Source of the DNA: an uncultured Oscillibacter sp.
Lineage (GTDB): Bacteria; Bacillota; Clostridia; Oscillospirales; Oscillospiraceae
NCBI GenBank assembly: GCA_946183175.1
Contig: CAMHBH010000022.1
Coordinates: forward strand, 1-20,968
Direction: 5' to 3'
Length of the DNA stretch: 20,968 nt
The position numbers were made by a program, and so were the translations under genes. Shown one piece after another: positions 8,124 to 14,600 of this stretch. The first letter of the stretch is position 1, and every line of letters begins with the position of its first letter. The notes beneath the pieces were generated by a model that had not been told where the DNA came from, did not search any database, and was given only the letters and a program-made list of their open reading frames with translations.

Positions 8124-8154
8124 ATTCTAAAACCATCCTTTCAGACAGCTTTCA
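8124..8154 (-). promoter_or_regulatory. Possible activator-dependent promoter of the SLH gene
   Basis: On the minus strand a -10-like TAGAAT (8124-8129) lacks a -35 consensus at the right distance. Instead, two copies of TGAAAG (8149-8154 and 8138-8143) lie 11 bases apart, the upstream copy over the -35 position. Direct repeats with one-helical-turn spacing are what OmpR-type response regulators often bind. This is inferred from layout only. Confidence 0.3.
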
Positions 8155-8176
8155 TCAATATTCGGCCCTTACGAAA

Positions 8177-8199
8177 CCTCCCCCGCTGTGCGGAGGAGG
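8177..8199 (-). terminator. Hairpin after mtlD
   Basis: CCTCCCCCGC (8177-8186) and GCGGAGGAGG (8190-8199) form a ten-base stem with one mismatch and a three-base loop. On the minus strand it is followed by TTTCGT, a short T-run. It lies just past the mtlD stop codon. Confidence 0.6.
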
Positions 8200-8206
8200 G
8201 AGTGCG

Positions 8207-9364
8207 TTACCGGAGGGCTACCGCAAGAGCGCGGTACACGTCCAGAATACGGGTAAAGAGGGGGTCTTCGGGCTTCAGGCCGGTATAGAGCTTGAGGGCC
8301 GCCGCCGCGTTCTCCTTGCGGATTTTCTCGAGCATTTCGACGCTCTGGGGGTCGTCGGGACAGTCGAAACGCAGGGCCGCCGCCGCGCCGAAAATCAGGT
8401 GGTCGACGGGCAGATTGTACGACGCCGTCGTGACAAGCGGCTTAATGAGGCGGTCGCCCGGGGACAGCTTGCGCATAGGCTCGCGACCTACGCGGGCTAC
8501 TTCGTCTTTCAGGTGCGGGTTGTGGAACCGCTTGAAGATACGCTCTACATAGGCGTGGTGGGTCTCGGGGTCAAAGCCGAATTCCCGGATAAGGCCCTCG
8601 CCGCTCTCGCGGATTGCGGCGTGTACGATATTCCCGATGACGGGGTCTTGAATGCTTTCCAGAATCGTGGTGTGTCCGCGCAGAGTGCCCAGATACGCGC
8701 AGATGGCATGTCCGCTGTTGAGGGTAAAGAGCTTGCGTTCCAGACAGGCCATGAGATTGTCGGTATAGGTCAGGCCGTCCACGTCGACGGGCTCGCCCTT
8801 CCACGCCGAACGCTCCACGTCCCACTCGGTGTACTCCTCGGCGGCGGCGTCGAGGGGGTTGTCGTAGTTGGGCTTCGGGCAAATCCGGTCGACGGCGCAG
8901 TCGGCAAAGCCGATGTACTCGTCGGCGAACGCGATTTCCTCGGGCGTCATGTGCTTGAAGGTCTCCTCTTTCAGGCGCGTGGTCGTGCGGAGGCCGTTTT
9001 CACAGCAGATAATGTTCATGGGCTCCTTGTTCCCGGCGGCGATACGCGCCCGGATACCCTCGGCGATAGTCTTGGCAATCTTGGGGAGTACCAGCGGCCC
9101 GACTGCCGTCGTAATCAGGTCACAGGCCGCAATCGTCGGGGCAATCTGGTCTCCGGCGGAGGAAACCGCGCTGATGTTGCTGACCTCGAAATCGTAGCTG
9201 TTCTGGTCGAGGATGTGTACGGTGTAGTGCTTCTGGGTGTTGATGGCGTCGATGATGGAGTCGACCACGTCGGCGAACGTGACGTGCCAGCCGCTCTTCT
9301 CCAGAATCGCGCCGATGAAACCCCGTCCGATGTTGCCAGCGCCGAACATAACCGCCTGTTTCAT
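8207..9364 (-). CDS. mtlD: Mannitol-1-phosphate 5-dehydrogenase
   Basis: This 385-residue cytoplasmic enzyme interconverts mannitol 1-phosphate and fructose 6-phosphate with NAD. The N-terminal Rossmann motif FGAGNIGRGFIG (about 7-18) is followed by family signatures: TTAVGP, NIICCENGLRTTTRLK, and the C-terminal KLFTLNSGHAICAYLG with RKLSPGDRLIKPL. These match MtlD along its whole length. The ATG at 9364 has a very strong AAGGAGGAAGT ribosome site. No mannitol PTS gene (mtlA, mtlF) or mtlR lies beside it in this window, which is unusual for a catabolic mtlD. It may instead run in reverse to regenerate NAD+ from fructose 6-phosphate, or serve mannitol imported by a system elsewhere. It follows the sirtuin gene by 40 bases and is probably co-transcribed with it. 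Confidence 0.95.
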   Translation of the reverse strand: MKQAVMFGAGNIGRGFIGAILEKSGWHVTFADVVDSIIDAINTQKHYTVHILDQNSYDFEVSNISAVSSAGDQIAPTIAACDLITTAVGPLVLPKIAKTIAEGIRARIAAGNKEPMNIICCENGLRTTTRLKEETFKHMTPEEIAFADEYIGFADCAVDRICPKPNYDNPLDAAAEEYTEWDVERSAWKGEPVDVDGLTYTDNLMACLERKLFTLNSGHAICAYLGTLRGHTTILESIQDPVIGNIVHAAIRESGEGLIREFGFDPETHHAYVERIFKRFHNPHLKDEVARVGREPMRKLSPGDRLIKPLVTTASYNLPVDHLIFGAAAALRFDCPDDPQSVEMLEKIRKENAAAALKLYTGLKPEDPLFTRILDVYRALAVALR

Positions 9365-9404
9365 ATTACTTCCTCCTTGATTTCAATCAATCCGGAAGGG
9401 ATTG

Positions 9405-10124
9405 TCACAACTGGGCGAATACTTCCCCGATGGGGTCGCGAATCACGAGCGCGTTGGACAGGGGCCGCGCCACTTCCGACTTGTTCACGAGTACGAGACG
9501 CTCCCCGCGGTAGTAGTGAATCAGCCCCGCCGCCGGGTACACGTTCAGCGACGTACCGCCGATAATCAGCAAATCGGCCCTTTCGATTGCGTCAATAGCC
9601 GCGTTCATTACGTCCATGTCGAGGCCTTCTTCGTAAAGTACCACGTCCGGCTTGACGCGCCCGCCGCACTTCTCGCACTTCGGCACGCCCTCGCTATAGT
9701 AGACGTAATCGAACCCGTATTCAGCCCCGCAACGCTCGCAGTGGTTGCGGTGTACGGTGCCGTGCAGTTCGTATACGGTCTTGCTCCCGGCGGCCTGATG
9801 AAGTCCGTCGATATTCTGCGTGACAATCGCCAGAAGTTTCCCCTGCCGCTCCCACTCGGCCAGCTTCTTATGCGCGGCGTTGGGCTGTACGTCGCGCACG
9901 AGCATTTTCGCGCGGTAGAAACGGAAAAATTCTTCGGGGTTGCTTTCGTAAAAGCTATGGCTTAAAATAGTCTCCGGGGGGAACTTCCATTCCTGATGGT
10001 ACAGCCCGCCCGTACTGCGGAAATCCGGGATTCCGGATTCCGTGGACACCCCCGCGCCCCCGAAAAAGACCATCTTCCGGGCCTCGTCCACCCACTCTTT
10101 CAGCTTTCGCACTTCTTCTTTCAC
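9405..10124 (-). CDS. cobB: NAD-dependent protein deacylase, Sir2 family
   Basis: This 239-residue cytoplasmic sirtuin removes acyl groups from lysines while consuming NAD+, releasing nicotinamide and O-acetyl-ADP-ribose. The NAD-binding motif GGAGVSTESGIPDFRS lies at 22-37, TQNIDGLH at 102-109, and the catalytic histidine H121 in ELHGTVHRNHC. A structural zinc site of four cysteines is present (C129, C132, C150, C153). GGTSLNVYPAAGL is the typical C-terminal NAD-ribose contact. The start is the GTG at 10124, seven bases after AGGAGG. A longer reading to 10238 would run over the upstream divergent gene and is rejected. The resulting length is the usual size for this family. Sharing a transcript with mtlD couples an NAD consumer with an NAD-linked dehydrogenase; whether that matters is inference. 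Confidence 0.95.
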   Translation of the reverse strand: MKEEVRKLKEWVDEARKMVFFGGAGVSTESGIPDFRSTGGLYHQEWKFPPETILSHSFYESNPEEFFRFYRAKMLVRDVQPNAAHKKLAEWERQGKLLAIVTQNIDGLHQAAGSKTVYELHGTVHRNHCERCGAEYGFDYVYYSEGVPKCEKCGGRVKPDVVLYEEGLDMDVMNAAIDAIERADLLIIGGTSLNVYPAAGLIHYYRGERLVLVNKSEVARPLSNALVIRDPIGEVFAQL

Positions 10125-10153
10125 GTTGATTCCTCCTGTCGTCGTATCGCCTA

Positions 10154-10169
10154 GGAAGCGCGCGCTTCC
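10154..10169. promoter_or_regulatory. Perfect 16-bp palindrome between divergent genes (candidate operator)
   Basis: GGAAGCGCGCGCTTCC reads the same on both strands and is followed directly by GGAA, giving an overlapping TTCCGGAA. It lies 29 bases from the sirtuin start codon and 15 bases from the Spx/ArsC-like start codon. It could be a regulator site for both directions or a hairpin in either leader. Confidence 0.45.
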
Positions 10170-10184
10170 GGAAAGGAACGCTTT

Positions 10185-10520
10185 ATGAACATTCAGATTT
10201 TCGGCTCGTCGAAATCCTTCGACACCAAAAAGGCGCAACGCTGGTTCAAAGAACGCCGGATTCCGTTCCAGTACGTCGACCTGCCGTCGAAAGGATTATC
10301 CCCCCGGGAGTACCAGTCTGTCAAGAGCAAAATCGGCGTGGAGGCGCTGATTGACGAAAAATCGAAAGCCTACGAGGCGCAGTACATGGCGTATATCACG
10401 CCGGAGGCCCGCGAGGAAAAGCTCATGGAGTACCCGGAACTGTTCCGGACGCCGATAGTCCGCAACGGGAAAGAGGCGACGGTCGGATACTGTCCGGACG
10501 TGTGGGCAAACTGGAAGTGA
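10185..10520 (+). CDS. Spx/ArsC-like thioredoxin-fold protein lacking the usual N-terminal cysteine
   Basis: This 111-residue protein belongs to the arsenate reductase (ArsC) / Spx / YffB family, small cytoplasmic thioredoxin-fold proteins acting as reductases or RNA-polymerase-binding regulators. Signs of the family are the N-terminal strand MNIQIFG, the helix SFDTKKAQRWFKERRI, VDL at the second strand, and the cis-proline region FRTPIVRNGKEATVGY near 88-102. In close relatives I recall, the active cysteine precedes FDTKKA; here the position is serine (S11, TCC codon). The only cysteine is C103, in GYCPDVW. So classical arsenate reduction is unlikely; the protein may be regulatory or non-redox. 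The ATG at 10185 has GAAAGGA seven bases upstream. It begins a five-gene plus-strand run and is divergent from the sirtuin. Confidence 0.85.
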   Translation: MNIQIFGSSKSFDTKKAQRWFKERRIPFQYVDLPSKGLSPREYQSVKSKIGVEALIDEKSKAYEAQYMAYITPEAREEKLMEYPELFRTPIVRNGKEATVGYCPDVWANWK

Positions 10521-10539
10521 CGCCGGGAGGAAAACGGGC

Positions 10540-10752
10540 ATGAAAAAGCAGATTTTTTGTCTTGTATGCGCGATTCTGTGCGCGCTGATATGGGGCGCGA
10601 ATTTCGCGGCGGACTTGTATTTCGGACAGAGTACCGACTTGCTGATGTTTTTGCATGGCCTCTGCGCGGTCGTGTGGGCCCTGGCGGCGGTGGAGTGGGC
10701 GTTGCGTATCCGCAAGGCGCGGAAAGGGCAAGCCGGAAAGGATGATGGTTAA
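10540..10752 (+). CDS. Small two-TM membrane protein, unknown function
   Basis: This 70-residue protein has two hydrophobic segments (about 5-25 and 34-56) and a basic, charged C-terminal tail (RIRKARKGQAGKDDG), suggesting a hairpin in the membrane with both ends in the cytoplasm. I do not recognise the family. GGGAGG precedes the ATG at a slightly long distance. Its TAA overlaps the ATG of the next gene by one base (TAATG), so translation of the YihY/BrkB gene is probably coupled to it. Reality is supported by that junction, by the ribosome site and by the membrane pattern. Confidence 0.7.
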   Translation: MKKQIFCLVCAILCALIWGANFAADLYFGQSTDLLMFLHGLCAVVWALAAVEWALRIRKARKGQAGKDDG

Positions 10753-11624
10753 TGCAGGAGCGTCCGTTCCAGACGCCGCCGCGCAACTCCCTTGCGCGGG
10801 GCGCGTATATCATGCTGCGCCGCTATATCCGGCACCAGGTCGGAATGCGGAGCGCCGCACTGGCCTTTTATCTGCTGTTCGCTATCTTCCCGATTCTGAT
10901 TTTCATCAGCGCCCTTGTCGGCCTCCTACAGGCCGATATCGAATCGGAACTCGCCCGCCTCGGCGACTTCCTCCCCAACTCCGTCGTCATGGTGGTACGG
11001 CGCTACCTGACGTTCGTCTCGGCGAACCCCGGCCCGCGCCTGATGGTATTCGGCGCGGTGTTCTCGGTCTACTTCCCGACGCGCGCCGCGAATGCCCTTA
11101 TCAATTCGGTACGCAAGGCCTACCGCCTCGGCCCGCCCGCCGCCGCACTCGGACAACTCCTCAAAACCCTGCTCTATACCGTCCTTCTGACTGGGGCGAT
11201 TATCCTTACCGTCACGCTCATGACGGTCAGCGACCGTATTTTATCATGGGCCGTCGCAAATGTAAACCTCCCCGTTTTCGTGGCCGACCTGTGGGGAATG
11301 CTCCGCTTCCCGGTGATTGCGCTGATTGGCTTTTTCGCGCTGTTCGCGCTCTACGCCCTCGCCCAGGACGGCCCCATACACCCCCGCGACATCTGGCCCG
11401 GTACCCTCGCGTCCCTGTTGGGCTGGATGCTCGTCTCGTGGCTCTATACCTTCTACGTCAACAACATCGCGCGCTACTCCCTCCTCTACGGCTCCCTCGG
11501 TACCATGATGGTACTGCTTATCTGGCTCAATCTCAGCGCAATGGTGCTCATTCTGGGCGCGGAGTTCAACGGTACTTTAATCAGCCTGCGGAAAGAACGC
11601 CTCAACGGCGAACACGCCCACTGA
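10752..11624 (+). CDS. YihY/BrkB family inner-membrane protein
   Basis: This 290-residue polytopic membrane protein belongs to the YihY / virulence factor BrkB family (often annotated, by an old misassignment, as ribonuclease BN). The biochemical role of the family is not established. Six hydrophobic segments can be seen: about 35-60 (SAALAFYLLFAIFPILIFI, the signature segment), 95-112, 133-160, 175-200, 215-235 and 243-270. The first segment is preceded by the amphipathic RRYIRHQVGMRS, and the C-terminal signature includes YGSLGTMMVLLIWLN and GAEFN. The ATG is fused to the stop of the preceding small membrane protein, and the K+ channel gene follows within about 15 bases, so all are probably on one mRNA. 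The neighbourhood suggests a role in envelope or ion balance, but that is inference. Confidence 0.9.
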   Translation: MQERPFQTPPRNSLARGAYIMLRRYIRHQVGMRSAALAFYLLFAIFPILIFISALVGLLQADIESELARLGDFLPNSVVMVVRRYLTFVSANPGPRLMVFGAVFSVYFPTRAANALINSVRKAYRLGPPAAALGQLLKTLLYTVLLTGAIILTVTLMTVSDRILSWAVANVNLPVFVADLWGMLRFPVIALIGFFALFALYALAQDGPIHPRDIWPGTLASLLGWMLVSWLYTFYVNNIARYSLLYGSLGTMMVLLIWLNLSAMVLILGAEFNGTLISLRKERLNGEHAH

Positions 11625-11639
11625 ACGAAAGGAATGCCT

Positions 11640-12827
11640 ATGCGAAAGCGGAAACAACGTGTCTTTGAACTCGTGGAAGTCGGCTACGCCGGGGACTTCT
11701 ACAGCCGCGCCTACGATTTCCTCGGCGTCGTGGCGATTGTCGTCAACCTCGCCGTCAGCGTCCTGGACACCTACGACGGCATACACGACCGTTACGGCGG
11801 CCTCCTCTCCGCCCTCGAAACGGTTACGGTACTCTTCTTCACCCTCGACTACGCCCTCCGCGTCTGGACGGCCAGCGAACTCTACCCGACGGAACGGCAC
11901 CCTGTCCGGAAGTACGCCCTCTCCATGACGGGCCTCATTGACTTGCTCTGCTTCCTGCCGTGGTACCTGCCCGTATTCTTCCCCGCCGGGGCGGTGGCGT
12001 TCCGTATGTTCCGCGTCGTGCGGATTTTCCGCCTCTTCCGCATTAACACCTACTACGATTCCCTCAACGTCATTACGGAGGTCATCAGCGGAAAGCGGCA
12101 ACAACTCTTTTCGTCGGTGTTCATCCTGTGCGTACTGATGTTAGGGGCCAGTCTGTGTATGTACAGCCTCGAACACGAGGCACAGCCACACGTATTCGCG
12201 AACGCCTTTTCCGGAATCTGGTGGGCGGCGTCCACGCTCCTGACGGTCGGCTATGGCGACATCTACCCCATGACTTCCGCCGGGAGACTGTTCGGAATCT
12301 GCATTACGTTTTTAGGCGTGGGCATTGTCGCGATTCCTACCGGTATCATCTCCGCCGGATTCGTGGAGCAGTATTCCAAAATCAAGCGCCTGAGCGAAAT
12401 CGCCGACGAAGTCGACATTCACTTTATCAAGTTCCGCCTGTCCGGACAGGACGCTTGGACGGGCAAGAGTGTCAAGGACTTAGGACTTCCGAAGGGCGTC
12501 ATACTCGCGGCGATACGGCGCGGACAGGAAGTGATTGTACCGCGCGGGGGCGTCGTACTCGCCGACGGCGACACGGTCATACTCGGCGCCGAACCCCTCC
12601 GCGACGACCAGCACATCGACTTTCAGGAAGTCACGCTCCGCCGACAGCACCCTTGGAACGGGAAGGCCGTCCGCGACCTCGACATCTCCCGGCATACGCT
12701 GATTGTGGCGGTACGGCGGGGCAGTCGGGCGCTGATTCCAAACGGCGACTTGGTGCTCAAAGAGGGCGACACCGTCACGCTGTACACGCAGATTCCCATG
12801 TCGGACGCGGAGAAGGTGCGGATTTAA
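11640..12827 (+). CDS. Voltage-gated-type potassium channel with two TrkA-C (RCK_C) domains
   Basis: This 395-residue six-TM channel subunit probably forms a tetrameric K+ pore in the cell membrane. S1-S3 fall within about 25-115. S4 is textbook, with arginines at every third position (122, 125, 128, 131, 134). S5 is about 156-176, the pore helix leads to the selectivity filter TVGYGD (202-207), and S6 follows (about 216-240). The cytoplasmic part holds two successive TrkA-C-like domains (about 271-316 and 338-384), each with W-x-G-K-x-V-x-D-L and a G-D-T-V ending. No RCK_N Rossmann domain is present. The chosen ATG at 11640 is six bases after AAAGGA; an ATG at 11634 abuts that site and is less likely. 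The end of the gene overlaps a short tandem duplication that also carries the start of the next gene. Confidence 0.93.
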   Translation: MRKRKQRVFELVEVGYAGDFYSRAYDFLGVVAIVVNLAVSVLDTYDGIHDRYGGLLSALETVTVLFFTLDYALRVWTASELYPTERHPVRKYALSMTGLIDLLCFLPWYLPVFFPAGAVAFRMFRVVRIFRLFRINTYYDSLNVITEVISGKRQQLFSSVFILCVLMLGASLCMYSLEHEAQPHVFANAFSGIWWAASTLLTVGYGDIYPMTSAGRLFGICITFLGVGIVAIPTGIISAGFVEQYSKIKRLSEIADEVDIHFIKFRLSGQDAWTGKSVKDLGLPKGVILAAIRRGQEVIVPRGGVVLADGDTVILGAEPLRDDQHIDFQEVTLRRQHPWNGKAVRDLDISRHTLIVAVRRGSRALIPNGDLVLKEGDTVTLYTQIPMSDAEKVRI

Positions 12828-12914
12828 TGACAGGAAACTCTCCCCATGCAACGAAGCAAGCAGAAAGTGCGGATTCAATCAAACAGGAGGCCCCGGCAAT
12901 GCAACGAAGCAAGC
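12811..12914 (+). repeat. Tandem duplication of about 52 bp across the channel/thioesterase junction
   Basis: Unit 1 (12811-12861) and unit 2 (12862-12914) align from AGAA[G/A]GTGCGGATT through a CAGGA ribosome-like site to ATGCAACGAAGCAAGCA, with about nine substitutions and a two-base indel. Unit 1 contains the channel stop codon; unit 2 contains the working ribosome site and ATG of the thioesterase. Confidence 0.85.
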
Positions 12915-13312
12915 ACAATCCCTTTATGGAACACAGTTTTAACGAGCTGGCGGAACTGACGCCCGGGCGCGCTGTCACGTCGCTGACGATTCGCCCGGAA
13001 GTGCGCAACCCTTACGGCATGGTACACGGCGGCGCGCTCTACACCCTCGCCGACAACGCCGCGGGCTTTGCCGCCCATACGGACGGGCGCGCCTACGTCA
13101 CACAAAGCAGTAACCTGTACTTTCTGCGCAACCAGACGGAGGGCGTCGTACGCGCGGAGGCCAAAGTACGCCGCCGGGGGCGGACGACTTGCCTTGTGGA
13201 AGTCGACATTACCGGGAAGGACGGCGCGTTACTCGCTTCCGGGACATTCGTTTACTTTTGCGTTGACCAGACCGGGCCGCTTCATTCGGATTCGCCGTCG
13301 CCGGAGGGCTGA
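12899..13312 (+). CDS. PaaI-type hotdog-fold thioesterase
   Basis: This 137-residue cytoplasmic protein of the PaaI / YdiI acyl-CoA thioesterase family probably hydrolyses an acyl- or aryl-CoA thioester. The hotdog signature is clear: NPYGMVHGGALYTLADNAAG (37-56) has the oxyanion HGG (43-45) and an acidic residue D52 on the central helix. The strands TQSSNLYFLRNQTEG, VRAEAKVRRRGRTTCLVEVDI and GTFVYFCV complete the fold. The start is the ATG at 12899, preceded by CAGGAGG at eight bases. An in-frame ATG at 12827, overlapping the channel stop, would add 24 residues encoded by the tandem duplication. The last 31 bases overlap the 3' end of the convergent DUF4317 gene. The substrate cannot be told from sequence. 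Confidence 0.9.
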   Translation: MQRSKHNPFMEHSFNELAELTPGRAVTSLTIRPEVRNPYGMVHGGALYTLADNAAGFAAHTDGRAYVTQSSNLYFLRNQTEGVVRAEAKVRRRGRTTCLVEVDITGKDGALLASGTFVYFCVDQTGPLHSDSPSPEG

Positions 13313-14442
13313 ACGACACGCACGGGCATTCCGTTCACGGTCACGTCGTGGTCGGCGGGAATCAACAGGTACTTCCGCCCGTCGATGACGCGGTACTCGA
13401 CCACGTAACTGCAAGACGGGTTGACGGTAACGCGCGCTTCCGGCGTGATAATCTCGAAGCGCTTGCTGTCGATAAGGTTTTCGGGGGTAAGGGCGGCATT
13501 TTCGCCGAAGCGCTCCCCGCAGGAACGCTCGAAGGCCTCTAAGCGTTCGGGGGACGCGCCGCCGTTGCCGAGAATGTCGCACAGCTCGCGGGGCGTCAGC
13601 GACAACGGCTCCGGGTTCTGTTCCTCGCGGTGCTCCTCCATGCGCTCTAACAACTGTTCGTGTACGGTCTGCAAGAGGTCGTAGCCGCACTCGTCCTCCA
13701 GCGATTCCGACAGGACATCGTGGAACGCCTCCCGCTGTTCATCCGCCGACATCACCGGCCCGGTACGGAATACCGCGTCGATGAACTCCTGATGTAAATC
13801 GCCGGGCTTGCGGGCGTAGTAGAGGGCGTTGTAGATATTCGCGGCGCGGTCGTCGAAGGCCGGGAACAGGAAACCCAGGTACGTATTATCGACCATCTGC
13901 CCGATTGCGCTTCCGTGGAACTCGTTGGCGTCGTGGAAGTAGCGGAGGGCGTAGCCGGCGTCTTTGACGGGGCACAGCGCGCAGATGATGTACGAGAACA
14001 TATTCTCCGACTCGTCTACGCGGTCGCGGCCATCGCGGCCCCGGCGCGGCACGTCGTACACGTCCGACGCCAGCAGAATCAGGTATCCATTCTCGCCGAG
14101 GTCGAGCTGGTCAATCACGGTACGGTAGAACGCCTCGCGGGCGTCGGCGTTCTGCAATTGCGAATTGCGCAAGTCCGACAGTAACTTGTGTTCGTCGCTG
14201 TCCATGACCTGTTGCGTCGAGAAAACGATGTCGATGAGGTTCTTGCCCAGACTGCCCGTGAGCGTCTTTTTCAGGCGCGCCAGGTACAGCTCTACTTCCT
14301 CCTCCGGCATTAAGCCCAGCGACGTGTCCAGATACGACACAATCTCGCGGTTTCCGTTGACGTAACAGCCGTAAATGCGGCTGATTGCGTTCTTTTCGGG
14401 GCGGAAGCGGCGGCGCAGTTCGTTGACTTCCTTCAGGTTCAT
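13282..14442 (-). CDS. DUF4317 family protein
   Basis: This 386-residue soluble protein starts with the family-typical MNLKEVNELRRRFRPEKNAI followed by YGCYVNGNREIVSYLD. It has no signal peptide or membrane segment. The middle includes SEYxF-like SENMFSYIICALCPVKDAGY and a region common to the family with dates to no known catalytic motif that I can name. The tail is a compact beta-rich part ending PADHDVTVNGMPVRVV. DUF4317 proteins are common in gut Clostridia and their role is unknown. The ATG at 14442 has AGAGGGAAG seven bases upstream; an upstream in-frame reading to 14565 runs over a consensus promoter and is rejected. It is a single-gene unit with its own strong promoter, and its 3' end overlaps the convergent thioesterase gene by 31 bp. 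Confidence 0.88.
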   Translation of the reverse strand: MNLKEVNELRRRFRPEKNAISRIYGCYVNGNREIVSYLDTSLGLMPEEEVELYLARLKKTLTGSLGKNLIDIVFSTQQVMDSDEHKLLSDLRNSQLQNADAREAFYRTVIDQLDLGENGYLILLASDVYDVPRRGRDGRDRVDESENMFSYIICALCPVKDAGYALRYFHDANEFHGSAIGQMVDNTYLGFLFPAFDDRAANIYNALYYARKPGDLHQEFIDAVFRTGPVMSADEQREAFHDVLSESLEDECGYDLLQTVHEQLLERMEEHREEQNPEPLSLTPRELCDILGNGGASPERLEAFERSCGERFGENAALTPENLIDSKRFEIITPEARVTVNPSCSYVVEYRVIDGRKYLLIPADHDVTVNGMPVRVVQPSGDGESE

Positions 14443-14479
14443 ATCGAAACTTCCCTCTCTGTTCGTAGCGGTTTGGCGT

Positions 14480-14508
14480 ATTATAGCAGATTCCGTACCG
14501 GGAATCAA
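14480..14508 (-). promoter_or_regulatory. Sigma-A-type promoter of the DUF4317 gene
   Basis: TTGATT (14503-14508), a 17-base spacer and a perfect TATAAT (14480-14485) on the minus strand. It lies 38 bases upstream of the ATG at 14442, leaving a leader of about 30 bases. Confidence 0.8.
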
Positions 14509-14526
14509 GCGCGGCAAAACGCCCCC

Positions 14527-14560
14527 TGTCACTTCGTGACATCCCCCGGGTTGTGGGGGA
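14527..14560. repeat. Paired hairpins, REP-like intergenic element
   Basis: TGTCAC (14527-14532) pairs with GTGACA (14536-14541) over a TTC loop. Immediately next, TCCCCC (14542-14547) pairs with GGGGGA (14555-14560). Together with the terminator that follows, three stems are stacked in 75 bases. The arrangement resembles short palindromic intergenic repeats of gut Clostridia, but a genome-wide search is needed to say so. Confidence 0.5.
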
Positions 14561-14561
14561 G

Positions 14562-14600
14562 ACAAAAAGCCTCCCCCGCGTCAACGGGGGAGGGAGCTTT
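14562..14600 (-). terminator. Intrinsic terminator of the ricin/TIGR04076 operon
   Basis: CCTCCCCCG (14570-14578) and CGGGGGAGG (14585-14593) make a perfect nine-base stem with a six-base loop. On the minus strand it is followed by CTTTTTGT. It sits directly after the stop codon at 14599-14601 and partly overlaps it. Confidence 0.85.

Noticed and set aside
10125..10238. Longer N-terminus for the sirtuin
   Set aside because: It would overlap the divergent Spx/ArsC-like gene and its ribosome site; the GTG at 10124 has AGGAGG at the right distance and gives the normal family length.
10655..11668. A 337-codon open frame overlapping the YihY/BrkB gene on the same strand
   Set aside because: It is arginine/proline-rich out-of-frame translation of genes with convincing membrane-protein sequence. 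The same holds for 12128-12826 over the channel gene and 1989-3047 over the LtaS-like gene.
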